Shown here in pieces: positions 43,930-53,260 of a stretch of DNA of 64,000 nucleotides. Both the position numbers and the translations under genes were made by a program. This stretch comes from Chryseobacterium sp. CH25 (GTDB taxonomy: Bacteria; Bacteroidota; Bacteroidia; Flavobacteriales; Weeksellaceae): assembly GCF_004119455.1 (NCBI RefSeq), contig NZ_NRQT01000005.1, forward strand, positions 310,001 through 374,000, written 5' to 3'. Numbering within the stretch: the stretch's first letter is position 1; every line of letters starts with the position of its first letter. The notes below the pieces were generated by a model. That model was not told the DNA's origin and searched no databases. It was given only the letters and a program-made list of their open reading frames with translations.

Positions 43930-46900
43930 TTATTTTGAAATTAAGAAATTAAGTTCTGCTCCAATCTGATTTAGTCTTTCCAGGCTGTCGATATAATCTG
44001 CTTTTGTTTTTACGGCTTGATTCACAAGTATTACCCAATTCAGATAATCTATTTCTCCCACATCCATCTGCTTTTGAGCTGTTTTCAGAATTGTTTCTGA
44101 TTTTGGAAGCTGTTTCTGTTCATAGTTCTCAATGATTCTCTGCTGATTCATATAGTTACTCAACTGCTGTCCTAATCTGTTCTTAAGCTCGATTTCTTTT
44201 CTTTGATACTGATTTTCAGAAATCGCAATTTTGGCCTGTGCTGCTTTGGCTAATGCTCTCTGACCCTTAGTGAATAATGGAATTCCTACACCCACCTGAA
44301 CAGAATTGAAACGATTGTTATTAATGTTTTTCATACTCTGATTGGTGTAGCCGATGAGTAGTTCCGGAAGCAATCTGCTTTTTTCAAGCTGTACTTCAGC
44401 CTCTCCTACTTTAATTTGCTGTTGCAGATATTGAAGTTCAGGATGTTGTTTTACCATTTCTTCTGAAACTTGAAGTCCTACATTCATTGTTGGCTTATCT
44501 GCAACAGGCTGGTAAGCTGTTTCCGACTGAAGAAGTAACTGAAGCTGTAGTTTTGCAATATTTAGGTCATTTTCAAGCGTATTCAGCTGAACTTTTATCT
44601 GTTCTTTCTGAATTTCCGCAGTAGATTCTTCTAAAATGTTGGCTTCTCCTTTTTTCAGTCTTAAACCAGCCTTATCGGCAAAATTGGTGTACAGTTGGCT
44701 GATATATTCCAATACTTTTTTCTTTTCCTGAAGGACTAAAATTCTATAAAAAACATCTGTAACTTCTTTGGTAAGCTGTGTTTTGGTAAGGTTTTGATTA
44801 ATAACACTTGCCGTCCATTCCGCATCCAGCATCTGCTTTCTTTTTGAATAAACAGTTGGAAAACTGAATCTTTGAGAAATCCCGAATGAATTATCTGTCT
44901 CCTCGCCCTGAATCTGCCCGAAAGCTCCGGTAACTTCCAGCTGCGGAAGATCAAGATAGCTGGCTTTTAATTTTTCCTGATAGTCAGAGATTAATTTTGA
45001 GCTTTTAAGCGTTCCGTTTTGTTGATATGCTTTTTCCAGGGCCTGTTCAAAGGTGATATTTTCCTGGGCCTGAAGGCTTCCGAAAGAAACCAACGCCAAG
45101 AAAACAGACAGTTTTTTATAGTTTATTTTTTTAGAAAATTTCATTTTATCTTTATTAATATGTTCAAATAAGACGTAAAGAATTGGGAGTACAAATAGGG
45201 TTAAAAGGGTGGCAAGCATCAATCCGCCGATTACTACAGTGGCTAATGGTCTCTGTACTTCCGCTCCTGCTCCATTGCTGATAGCCATTGGAAGGAATCC
45301 CAATGAAGCCACAAAAGCAGTCATCAGAACCGGACGAAGCCTGATTCTTGTTCCCATCAATACAATTCTGCTGGTATTGGTTATTCCATTCTTTTTCAAT
45401 CGGTTAAATTCTGATATCAAAACAATTCCATTAAGTACGGCAACTCCAAATAAAGCAATGAATCCAACCCCGGCACTGATACTGAAAGGCATTCCTCTAA
45501 GAGCAAGAAAATACACTCCACCAATAGCTGATAATGGTATTGCTGTATAGATTAATAAACTGTGTTTTACAGAACCGAAAGCAAAGAATAACAGTAAGAA
45601 AATCATCACCAAAGAAATAGGAACGGCAACCCCTAATCTTGCTTTGGCTTGATTTAAGTTTTCAAAAGTTCCTCCATACGCAATGGTGTATCCTGGGGAG
45701 AATTTCAGGTTCTTTCCTACTTTTTGCTGAAGATCTTCCACAACAGTCTGAACATCTCTTCCTTTTGCATTAAATCCTATGATAATTCTTCTTTTGGTAT
45801 CCTCTCTCTGAATCTGGTTCGGACTGTCTTTAAGTTCTACTTTTGCCAGTTGAGACAAAGGAATTTGCTCTCCGGAAGCAGTAGGAACCAATAGATTCTG
45901 TATGCTGGTAATATCTTTTTTATAATCATTATCCATACGGACAACGATATCAAACTTTTTCTCTCCTTCATATAAAGCACCTGCAGCCTGTCCTGCAAAA
46001 GCCATATTAATCACTCTGTTGATTTCTGCTACAGAAATATTATATCTTGATAATTCGGAACGGTTATAATCTATTACGACTTGTGGAGCTCCTTCAACAG
46101 GTTCAATATACAGATCCTGAGCACCTTTTACAGTATTGATGATACTTCCCAGCTTTTTAGCATAGCTAGTAAGACTATCGAGATCTTCTCCGTAAATTTT
46201 ACAGACGATATCCTGTCTGGCACCGGTCATCAATTCGTTAAAACGCATTTGTACCGGAAACTGGAAGCTAGTTGTTAATCCTGGAATAACACTTAATGCT
46301 TTGCTCATTTTTTCAGAAAGTTCCGGGAATGATTTTGCGGATGTCCATTCTTTTTTCGGTTTTAAAACAATAATCATATCTCCGGCATCCATGGGCATAG
46401 GTTCTGTCGGGATCTCGGCACTTCCGATCTTTACAACAATTTTCTGTATCTCTGGGAACTGTTTTAATAAAATACTGGAAGCCTGTGTGGTTACTTTTTT
46501 GGTCTCATTAATATTACTGCCCTGAAGAATCCTCATTTCAACAGCAAAATCTCCCTCTTCCAATGATGGAATAAATTCTCCACCCATTCTGGATAAGGTG
46601 AAAACAGCTCCTGCAAAAAGAAGAAGAACACTCAGAATAATTGTTTTTTTGTATTTCAAAGCCTTCATCAGGAACTTTTGGTGCCCTGTTTCCACTTTGG
46701 CCATTACTCTGTCAGAGATATTGTCTTTCTCCTTTTTCTTTCTGCTCAATACCAGTGAGCTCATCATAGGAATGTAAGTAAGAGAGAGAATAAACGCACC
46801 AATTAAGGCAAAAGCAACTGTTTGTGCCATCGGTTTGAACATCTTCCCTTCAATTCCCTGTAACGTAAAAATTGGAAGGTATACGATAAGAATAATAATC

Positions 46901-48267
46901 TGCCCGAAAACCGCACTGTTAACCATTTTGGTGGCAGAACTGGAAACCTGGTCATTCATTTCATTTTTACTCAGCATATTATCCTTTCCAAAATGCTTTT
47001 TGTGAGCTAACTGATGCAGAACAGCTTCTACAATGATAACTGCTCCATCTACAATAAGACCGAAATCCAGGGCTCCAAGGCTCATAAGATTCCCTCCAAC
47101 ACCAAAGATATTCATCATAATAATGGCAAACAGCATGGCCAAAGGAATCACCGAGGCAACTAATAATCCGGCTCTGAAGTTTCCAAGGAATAGAACAAGG
47201 ATGAACACAACGATTAAAGCTCCTTCCATCAGGTTGGTTTTTACCGTACTGATGGTGTTGTTAACCATTTTTGCACGGTCAAGGAAAGGCTCAATCACAA
47301 CCCCTTCCGGTAAAGATTCCTGGATTTTTTCAAGTCTTTGCTTGATATTGCCTATTACCTGATTGGCATTTTCTCCTTTAAGCATCAATACAATGGCTCC
47401 GGATACTTCTCCCGTATCATTATAAGTCATGGCGCCATACCTTGTCGCATATCCAATCTTCACCGTAGCAACATCCTTGATATGAACCGGAATGCCCTCT
47501 TTAGTTTCTGCTACCTGAGTATTTCCTATATCTTCAGTTGTTCCCAAAAGACCTTCACTTCGGATAAAAAGAACGGTTTCTTTCTTTTCTATGTAAGCTC
47601 CACCGGTATTTTGGTTATTCTTTTCCAACGCTGCAAAAACGTCATTGATATTAATATTAAAAGCCTGAAGTTGATTAGGGTTAATAGCAATTTCATACTG
47701 CTTCAGCTTTCCACCGAAACTGCTGACATCTGCAACACCTTTTGTACCTAGTAACTGTCGTCTGACTACCCAATCCTGAATGGTTCTGAGCTCTGTTTCA
47801 TCATATACATTTTCATACCCTTTTTTGGCTCTTACCACATATTGGAAGATTTCTCCCAATCCAGTAGAAATAGGTCCCAGTTCAGGTTTCCCAATTCCGG
47901 CAGGAATGTTTTCCTGAACAAGCTGTAATCGTTCCTGAACCTGTTGGCGGGCCCAATACACATCCGTATTATCATCAAAAACAACCGTTACTAATGATAA
48001 TCCAAATCTGGAAAGGCTTCGGAGTTCTGTAATTCCGCTGATGTTACTTGTGGCCTGTTCAATAGGGAACGTGACAAGACGTTCAATATCTGCAGCTCCG
48101 TAAGATGGCGCGGTAGTGATAATCTGTACCTGATTATTGGTGATATCAGGTTGAGCATCAATGGGTAGTTTAGTCGTTTCATATACTCCGAAAAGAACCA
48201 GCCCAATGGTGAACAGAGCAATGATGAGTTTATTCTTTACAGAAAACTCAATAATTTTGTTTAACAT
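43930..48267 (-). CDS. CzcA-family heavy-metal RND pump fused to a TolC-like outer-membrane channel
   Basis: A 1445-residue fusion. Residues 1-1040 are an HME-class RND pump: PIDAQPDITNNQVQIIT near the start, the proton-relay signature SLGALDFGLIVDGAVIIVEA (CzcA-like DFGxxxDG, with VEA instead of the usual VEN) and two sets of transmembrane helices. At residue 1042 an internal Met begins KFSKKINYKKL and then SVFLALVSFGSLQAQ, which looks like a normal Sec signal peptide. A 380-residue TolC-type domain follows (ITFEQALEKAYQQNGTLKS, GISQRFSFPTVYSKRKQM). Fused proteins like this recur in Bacteroidota as far as I recall. Signal peptidase cleavage could separate the two parts. With the adaptor it forms a metal extrusion system; Zn/Co/Cd or Cu is not distinguishable. 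Confidence 0.92.
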   Translation of the reverse strand: MLNKIIEFSVKNKLIIALFTIGLVLFGVYETTKLPIDAQPDITNNQVQIITTAPSYGAADIERLVTFPIEQATSNISGITELRSLSRFGLSLVTVVFDDNTDVYWARQQVQERLQLVQENIPAGIGKPELGPISTGLGEIFQYVVRAKKGYENVYDETELRTIQDWVVRRQLLGTKGVADVSSFGGKLKQYEIAINPNQLQAFNININDVFAALEKNNQNTGGAYIEKKETVLFIRSEGLLGTTEDIGNTQVAETKEGIPVHIKDVATVKIGYATRYGAMTYNDTGEVSGAIVLMLKGENANQVIGNIKQRLEKIQESLPEGVVIEPFLDRAKMVNNTISTVKTNLMEGALIVVFILVLFLGNFRAGLLVASVIPLAMLFAIIMMNIFGVGGNLMSLGALDFGLIVDGAVIIVEAVLHQLAHKKHFGKDNMLSKNEMNDQVSSSATKMVNSAVFGQIIILIVYLPIFTLQGIEGKMFKPMAQTVAFALIGAFILSLTYIPMMSSLVLSRKKKEKDNISDRVMAKVETGHQKFLMKALKYKKTIILSVLLLFAGAVFTLSRMGGEFIPSLEEGDFAVEMRILQGSNINETKKVTTQASSILLKQFPEIQKIVVKIGSAEIPTEPMPMDAGDMIIVLKPKKEWTSAKSFPELSEKMSKALSVIPGLTTSFQFPVQMRFNELMTGARQDIVCKIYGEDLDSLTSYAKKLGSIINTVKGAQDLYIEPVEGAPQVVIDYNRSELSRYNISVAEINRVINMAFAGQAAGALYEGEKKFDIVVRMDNDYKKDITSIQNLLVPTASGEQIPLSQLAKVELKDSPNQIQREDTKRRIIIGFNAKGRDVQTVVEDLQQKVGKNLKFSPGYTIAYGGTFENLNQAKARLGVAVPISLVMIFLLLFFAFGSVKHSLLIYTAIPLSAIGGVYFLALRGMPFSISAGVGFIALFGVAVLNGIVLISEFNRLKKNGITNTSRIVLMGTRIRLRPVLMTAFVASLGFLPMAISNGAGAEVQRPLATVVIGGLMLATLLTLFVLPILYVLFEHINKDKMKFSKKINYKKLSVFLALVSFGSLQAQENITFEQALEKAYQQNGTLKSSKLISDYQEKLKASYLDLPQLEVTGAFGQIQGEETDNSFGISQRFSFPTVYSKRKQMLDAEWTASVINQNLTKTQLTKEVTDVFYRILVLQEKKKVLEYISQLYTNFADKAGLRLKKGEANILEESTAEIQKEQIKVQLNTLENDLNIAKLQLQLLLQSETAYQPVADKPTMNVGLQVSEEMVKQHPELQYLQQQIKVGEAEVQLEKSRLLPELLIGYTNQSMKNINNNRFNSVQVGVGIPLFTKGQRALAKAAQAKIAISENQYQRKEIELKNRLGQQLSNYMNQQRIIENYEQKQLPKSETILKTAQKQMDVGEIDYLNWVILVNQAVKTKADYIDSLERLNQIGAELNFLISK

Positions 48268-48536
48268 GAAAAAATTATTAATAGATAATCTGTAGTCTTT
48301 TATAAACTGCTTGTAATGGATAGATGAACCACAAAAGTCACAAAGCTGGCTTAAGTTTGGAACAAGGTTGAATAAAAGCTCACAAAAGAATAAAAATCAA
48401 AGATTTTCAAAATGCAAGTGTAATTTTATTTTAAAAATAAAGCAGAATAATGTAGTACTACAAGATTGATTGATAAACAATAAAGATTGATTACCTTAAG
48501 TAGAACTTAAAGTATTTGTTTGTGATTTTGAATCAG
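48268..48536. other. Gap with degenerate repeat words
   Basis: 269 bp between the small hypothetical gene and the pump gene. It contains AACCACAAAAGTCACAAAG (48328-48346), a phrase typical of dispersed repeats, and AT-rich sequence. No ORF or hairpin of note. Confidence 0.4.
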
Positions 48537-48899
48537 TTAAGAAAGCCGTGGAGGCTGGAAAATATTGGAAAGGTAAAGGTTTGAGAAGTCCTTTTCCTGA
48601 TAAATGCTGTTTTTCTGAAGGATTCTGATCTCCTTAGGTTTTTTGATTTCAAAAGTATAATCAGGAAGCTGTGCATGTACAGTGAGTACAATAGGTGGAT
48701 TGATAAACGGAAGCTTTTGATCCAGATCCCAGTCAGCATCTTTTTTATGGTTGTCATAATGCTCCATAACAAACTCTGAAAGGTTTCCTTCATATTCCAT
48801 GAAATGTTCTATAAACATAGGCACCTTTAGAACTTCCCCCGCATTGGTGGTAGCCAGCACATACATCATTGAACATATTATGGAGAACCATTTTAACAT
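48537..48899 (-). CDS. Small exported hypothetical protein upstream of the metal pump
   Basis: A 120-residue protein with a short hydrophobic N-terminus (MLKWFSIICSMMYVLATTNAG) that may be a signal peptide or anchor. The mature part is rich in His, Asp and Glu (VPMFIEHFMEYEG, VMEHYDNHKKDADWDLDQKLPF). These could bind metal, and the position just upstream of a CzcA operon supports a link. I have seen similar small genes next to CzcA pumps in Flavobacteriia, but I do not know a function. Confidence 0.65.
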   Translation of the reverse strand: MLKWFSIICSMMYVLATTNAGEVLKVPMFIEHFMEYEGNLSEFVMEHYDNHKKDADWDLDQKLPFINPPIVLTVHAQLPDYTFEIKKPKEIRILQKNSIYQEKDFSNLYLSNIFQPPRLS

Positions 48900-48955
48900 C
48901 CCTGCAAATATAAGGCTTAAATTTTTCCTGAAAAGACTCTGATGTTAATTTTATT

Positions 48956-49867
48956 TTAATTTGTAAGGCTAACAGCAGACTCACAGGCAATTTGTTCATT
49001 AAGAATTTTTAAAAAGAGTTCCATGGCGGGGCTGATCCATTTATTAGAATGATGAGCTGTAATCATGGTAATGGTACGCTGAAATCCTTTAATATCAATT
49101 TCTGTGATTTCTCCTTTTCTGATCTCTTCTTCTACAACAAAATGAGGAAGACACGCTATTCCCAGATTATTCATTACACTTTTTTTAATAGCTTCTATGC
49201 TCCACAATTCGATATTTTGGCCGGTTGTAATATTCTTCTTCTTAAGATATTCTTCAAAATACTGCTGGTAAACACCATTCGGGTCATTATTGATGACCGG
49301 ACATATTTTAATCTGATCTTTTCTGTCAAAATTTCTTTCCTGTTGCGAAAATAAGGGTGATGCCATCACTCCCACCGTAAAAGTTGAAAGTTCTGTAACC
49401 CTGATCTGATCATCATATCCATGTACCTGGTAGTGAATCCCCAAATCAATATCATTTCTGATAATTTCTTTCTGAACTTCGTAGCAGTTTCTCACTTTTA
49501 ATTTAAGTTTTACTTCAGGAGCTGTTTCAATGAACTCTTTCAGTACAGGTTGCAGGATATAAGTCAACAGGCTGTCAGAAACTGATATAGTAAGACTTCC
49601 TTCTATCTTTCTGTCTTTTGAATTCAGCTGTTTAATCTGTTCGATCTCCTCTTCTATCTTTTTGATGTGAGGAATCAGCTTCAAAGACTGTTCAGTAGGA
49701 AGCATTCTTCTGCCTATTTTTTCAAACAGAGGAAATTTTACTTCATTTTCAAGCTGTTGAATCTGATAACTGATGGCAGACAGAGAATAATTAAGTTCAT
49801 TGGCTGCATCCTGAAAATTTCCTTTTTCCACGATGGTTTTAAAACTTTTGAGCTGATGAATGTCCAT
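48956..49867 (-). CDS. LysR-family transcriptional regulator
   Basis: A 303-residue LysR regulator. The N-terminal winged HTH (MDIHQLKSFKTIVEKGNFQD, LSAISYQIQQLENEVKFPLFE) is followed by a substrate-binding domain (LTISVSDSLLTYILQPVLKEF, DLGIHYQVHG, GIACLPHFVVEEEI). It is divergent from a LysE-type exporter gene with an 85-bp shared promoter region, the classic arrangement for an exporter controlled by its own LysR protein. Effector unknown. Confidence 0.92.
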   Translation of the reverse strand: MDIHQLKSFKTIVEKGNFQDAANELNYSLSAISYQIQQLENEVKFPLFEKIGRRMLPTEQSLKLIPHIKKIEEEIEQIKQLNSKDRKIEGSLTISVSDSLLTYILQPVLKEFIETAPEVKLKLKVRNCYEVQKEIIRNDIDLGIHYQVHGYDDQIRVTELSTFTVGVMASPLFSQQERNFDRKDQIKICPVINNDPNGVYQQYFEEYLKKKNITTGQNIELWSIEAIKKSVMNNLGIACLPHFVVEEEIRKGEITEIDIKGFQRTITMITAHHSNKWISPAMELFLKILNEQIACESAVSLTN

Positions 49868-49906
49868 ACTTTAATTTTTTCGAAGTAAAAGTATAAATAA
49901 TTCCGA

Positions 49907-49937
49907 TTGACTGAAGTGTTTTGGCTCTTTAATTTTG
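49907..49937 (+). promoter_or_regulatory. Probable Bacteroidota-type promoter of the LysE gene
   Basis: TTG at 49907-49909, a 20-bp spacer and TAATTTTG at 49930-49937 match the Bacteroidota -33/-7 pattern (TTG, about 20 bp, TAnnTTTG). The ATG is 16 bp downstream. Confidence 0.5.
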
Positions 49938-49952
49938 TCAAAAAAAATAGAT

Positions 49953-50546
49953 ATGTGGTTTTCATTTTTTATTTACACAGTGCTAACGGCACTTCTTCCC
50001 GGTCCCAATAATATTCTTGCTCTTAACAGCAGTATGAAATCAGGATATCAAAAGAGTAAAATATTACTTTGGGGAATTTACTCAGGCTTTACAGTAGTTA
50101 TGGTATTGGCTGCTTTTTTCACAGGAATTCTTTTGAATTCGTATGGCTTTCTTCTCAACTATCTCAAATATGTTGGGGCTGTTTATCTTATTTATCTTGC
50201 ATGGTCTGTAATGTCCGGAAAACCAGTGGAAATTGATACTCAGCAGAAAGAGCAGTCTTCAGGTTCTAAAGGAGATTTTTGGAAAGGATTTCTGTTACAG
50301 TTAGTAAATGTTAAGATTATTATTTACGGAATAACGGCATTTAGTAGCTTTATTTTTCCTCAGTTCAAAGAGATCTGGATTATTCTTGTATTTGCTTTTT
50401 TACTTTCCGCGATAGGCAATTCTGCTACCTGGATATGGGCTGTTGCCGGACAAAAGTTACATCGTTTTCTGAATCGTCATTATAAAGTGGTTAATACAGT
50501 TATGGGAATTCTCCTTTTATACTGTGCTATAAGTTTATTTCTTTAA
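49953..50546 (+). CDS. LysE-family amino-acid exporter
   Basis: About 197 residues with six hydrophobic helices. The family signature ALLPGPNNILALNSSMKSGY follows the first helix, and YLKYVGAVYLIYLAWSVMSG is typical of helix three. The frame can be opened at a TTG (49935), but that TTG overlaps the -7 box, so ATG at 49953 is preferred. Family members expel basic or other amino acids or homoserine lactone-like compounds. It is divergent from the LysR gene. Confidence 0.88.
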   Translation: MWFSFFIYTVLTALLPGPNNILALNSSMKSGYQKSKILLWGIYSGFTVVMVLAAFFTGILLNSYGFLLNYLKYVGAVYLIYLAWSVMSGKPVEIDTQQKEQSSGSKGDFWKGFLLQLVNVKIIIYGITAFSSFIFPQFKEIWIILVFAFLLSAIGNSATWIWAVAGQKLHRFLNRHYKVVNTVMGILLLYCAISLFL

Positions 50547-50569
50547 AAAGTCAGAATAGAAAACCTCTT

Positions 50570-50660
50570 CCTGAATTTATAGTCTTTGCTGAATATAATG
50601 CCTTTGCGAACGAAGAATATGCAGTTTATTGAATTTTCTTGCGATCTTCGCGTTTAAATT
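50570..50660. repeat. Dispersed repeat words between convergent genes
   Basis: The stretch includes ATGCCTTTGCGAACGAAGAA and TTCTTGCGATCTTCGCGTTT. Close relatives of both strings occur at 58150-58240 (TGCCTTTGCGAACGGAAAA and CTTCTTGCGACCTTGGCGTTT), so this is a second family of intergenic repeats. Confidence 0.75.
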
Positions 50661-50664
50661 CTAA

Positions 50665-51234
50665 TTACAATTTAGATTTAAGCCTGCTTAAAGTTTCCTG
50701 AGAAATATTGAGGTAAGAAGCCACCATTTTATTGGAAAGCCTGCGAACAATAATTGGGTTTTCAGCCAGTAACTGACGGTATTTTTCTAATGCATCCTGC
50801 ATGAGAAAAGACATTAAGCGCTTGGTATTCGTCACGTAGGCTATTTCAAGATAAATTCGGTAGAATTTTTCCCATTTCGGAATGATTTCCAGCAGATGAT
50901 AAAAGTCTTTATGAGTGATATAATACACTTCAGTATCTTCCACAGCCTGAATGAATTCTTCCGATGGTTCTGAGGTAATAAAACTTACTAAGGCTGTTGC
51001 AAACTGATTTTCAAAGGCAAAATAACGGGTAGACTCCTGCCCTTCCTCATTGATAAAGAATATTCTGAGACAGCCATTAGTGACAAAAAAAGTTCTTTGG
51101 CTGGACTGGCCATTGGTGAGAAGTAGTTCATTTTTCTTTAATGAAATAGACTTAAAATAAGATAAAATTATTTCTATCTCTTCATCTGTTACCGATATTT
51201 TATTCTGAATATATGTAATCAGCTGTTCTTTCAT
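50665..51234 (-). CDS. Crp/Fnr-family transcriptional regulator
   Basis: A 189-residue regulator with a cyclic-nucleotide-binding-like domain (about 15-120: LSYFKSISLKKNELLLTNGQ, FFVTNGCLRIFFINEEGQE) and a short C-terminal helix-turn-helix (LSNKMVASYLNISQETLSRL). There is no Fe-S cysteine set, and the cAMP pocket residues are not conserved as in true CRP. It belongs to the compact Bacteroidota group often found next to efflux or detoxification genes. It is divergent from a MATE exporter across about 400 bp that contain a tandem palindrome. Confidence 0.92.
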   Translation of the reverse strand: MKEQLITYIQNKISVTDEEIEIILSYFKSISLKKNELLLTNGQSSQRTFFVTNGCLRIFFINEEGQESTRYFAFENQFATALVSFITSEPSEEFIQAVEDTEVYYITHKDFYHLLEIIPKWEKFYRIYLEIAYVTNTKRLMSFLMQDALEKYRQLLAENPIIVRRLSNKMVASYLNISQETLSRLKSKL

Positions 51235-51347
51235 GTATCTGGGGCTGTCATTAGCAAATGTAGTGATAAATGCACTATTGATCTATGTTTTCATTCTGTT
51301 TTTGTAAATAGACAAATTGGGCTTCATTGTTTTCATTTCTATATTAT

Positions 51348-51381
51348 TCCGTTATGCGGAGTATTTATTCCGTTCTAAGGA
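51348..51381. promoter_or_regulatory. Tandem palindromes TCCG-N5-CGGA, 21 bp apart
   Basis: TCCGTTATGCGGA (51348-51360) is a dyad, and TCCGTTCTAAGGA (51369-51381) repeats its left half with a slightly degenerate right half. Dyad centres are 21 bp apart, two helical turns. They lie between the divergent Crp/Fnr and MATE genes, so they are candidate regulator-binding sites. The rest of the 400-bp gap (51235-51633) shows nothing gene-like. Confidence 0.45.
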
Positions 51382-51633
51382 GCTGGGTTTCATATTCAGA
51401 TCTGTAAGTTTGTGTCAGCCAAAAATTATTTAAGACTATTATTAATTATTGGTGAATAAGCTAAGATGAGTGTTCATCGGAAGCTGAAAGAAAGAAATGT
51501 GAATTTATGATTTGTTGGTTAATGAAGGGTTAGATGTAATTGATCTTGTATAGCTTATTTATTTCATTTTTTCTCTATTTCAGCTTCCTTTTACAGTACA
51601 TCTTTTTTCTTTTAAACTCTTACAATTATAAGG

Positions 51634-52983
51634 ATGGAACAGCAGAGACAGCTTATTTTGAATGGAAATATGCCGAAAGTAATGTGGCAGATGTCCTGGC
51701 CTGCAGTGATTGCTATGGTAATGTATGGACTGAATAATTTTCTTGACGGAATTTTTGTAGGACATCTTATCAGTAATACAGCATTAGCAGCAGTGGGGGT
51801 TGCCTACCCTTTAGCACAGTTTGCCCAGGGATTTGGAACGTTGATAGGTACAGGTATAGGATCAGCGGTAAGTATTTGGATTGGAGCTAATGATAAAGAT
51901 AAACTTAGCAAAGCCATGGGAACCGTTAATTTTCTTACCCTGATATTTTCGGTTGCCATTACAATTCCATGTTATATTTTCGCGAAAGAACTGGTGTATA
52001 TGATGGGCGGAAGAGGGGAAATTCTGACATTAGGAGTAGAATACTTTAGAGCAACCATTCTGGGTAGCTTTTTCTGGATTCATGGGCTAGCACTGAATAT
52101 GTTGATCCGTGCTGAAGGAAGAATGAAAACTGCTGCATGGATGATTGCGGTAGGATTGGCTGTAGATGTAGCATTAAAACCCTTGTTCATTGATTCCTTT
52201 GGCGGCGGTGTAAGTGGAGCAGCCTGGGCAACCAATATTTCTATGATCATTTATATGGTATTGGGTATCTGGTATTATGCATCCGGAAAAGCCTCTTTTA
52301 AAGCTCACTTTTGGTCTTTACAATATGATAAAACGATTATCAGGGAAGCTTTGGCTCTGGGAATGCCCGGTTTTATCATGATGGTAATGATTGTTGTTCA
52401 GAATATTGTAGTCTTTAATGTAATTGCTAAATATGGAAAAGATACAGATGTAACATTCTTTACAGCTGTCAATAGGTTTTATATTTTATTAAATACTCCG
52501 CTCTGGGGTCTTATGAGAGCGTTGCAGCCTGTATCAGGGATGAACTTCGGGGCTGAAAAATATGAAAGAAGCATTAAAGCGTACAGGCTTTTCTCCTTTA
52601 CCGGGCTTATCATTTTGATTCCTTTTTGGCTTTTTGTGATGTTTTATCCATCAGAGGTTTTGTCTGTAATGATTCCCAATGTGTCTTTCCAAACAAGCCA
52701 GCTAACCGATTTTAGGATTTATATGAGTGTTTTGCCTGCCCTTCCGTTTATTTTTATGGCAATGGTCTGGTTTCCTTCTGTAGAAAATGCAAAACCTGCT
52801 ACGGTGATAAGTATTTTAAGACAGCTGGTTCTCTACATTCCGGCTCTTCTTATCATTCCGATGCTGTATGGAATTCACAGTATTTATATTATAAGTGCAG
52901 TTATAGAATGGATCGTGTTTGGTGGAGTTATTTATTTGATATCATTAAATTTCAAAATGTTAAGAAAAAACGAGATATTTTAG
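51634..52983 (+). CDS. MATE-family multidrug efflux transporter
   Basis: A 449-residue protein with about twelve transmembrane helices in two related halves. Helix-one segment MSWPAVIAMVMYGLNNFLDG and GVAYPLAQFAQGFGTLIGTG are typical of the MATE fold. It probably exports cationic drugs or metabolites with Na+ or H+ exchange. It is divergent from the Crp/Fnr regulator, which may control it. No adaptor genes are nearby. Confidence 0.93.
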   Translation: MEQQRQLILNGNMPKVMWQMSWPAVIAMVMYGLNNFLDGIFVGHLISNTALAAVGVAYPLAQFAQGFGTLIGTGIGSAVSIWIGANDKDKLSKAMGTVNFLTLIFSVAITIPCYIFAKELVYMMGGRGEILTLGVEYFRATILGSFFWIHGLALNMLIRAEGRMKTAAWMIAVGLAVDVALKPLFIDSFGGGVSGAAWATNISMIIYMVLGIWYYASGKASFKAHFWSLQYDKTIIREALALGMPGFIMMVMIVVQNIVVFNVIAKYGKDTDVTFFTAVNRFYILLNTPLWGLMRALQPVSGMNFGAEKYERSIKAYRLFSFTGLIILIPFWLFVMFYPSEVLSVMIPNVSFQTSQLTDFRIYMSVLPALPFIFMAMVWFPSVENAKPATVISILRQLVLYIPALLIIPMLYGIHSIYIISAVIEWIVFGGVIYLISLNFKMLRKNEIF

Positions 52984-53062
52984 TGAATGGTTATTTTTAA
53001 TTAAAATAAATATTTTTTAAAAAAAATGCGCATACGATGTAATGCATAATATAAATTTTGCT

Positions 53063-53136
53063 TATATTTGTGAATCGAAATAATTTTTTTTCATCATTTG
53101 TGTTTTTTTAAGGTCTCCTATTTGGGGGCCTTTTTT
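53063..53136 (+). ncRNA. Possible small transcript or stray terminator
   Basis: A TATATTTG -7-like box (about 53063-53070) is followed some 40 bp later by a G-U containing hairpin, AAGGTCTCC (53110-53118) with GGGGGCCTT (53124-53132), and a T-run to 53136. The box and terminator are spaced for an RNA of about 60 nt, but no -33 element is visible. It could equally be the MATE terminator, though it lies 127 bp past that stop. Confidence 0.3.
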
Positions 53137-53260
53137 GTTTTTATAAACATAATAATGCATTATTTTTTATTTATATGATAAATGGTTAAAAAAGGGAATT
53201 ATCTTAAAATATAAAACTGCCAAATGCTTTTATATAGCTGTTTTTGTTGTTTTTTTAATG

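Noticed and set aside
44736..44954. Alternative short frame inside the TolC-like part of the pump
   Set aside because: It lies within the continuous 1445-codon frame on the same strand and has no domain; shadow frame.
48533..48793. An 86-codon frame overlapping the small hypothetical gene upstream of the pump
   Set aside because: The overlapping 120-codon frame on the same strand has a signal-like N-terminus and better composition; this one is its shadow.
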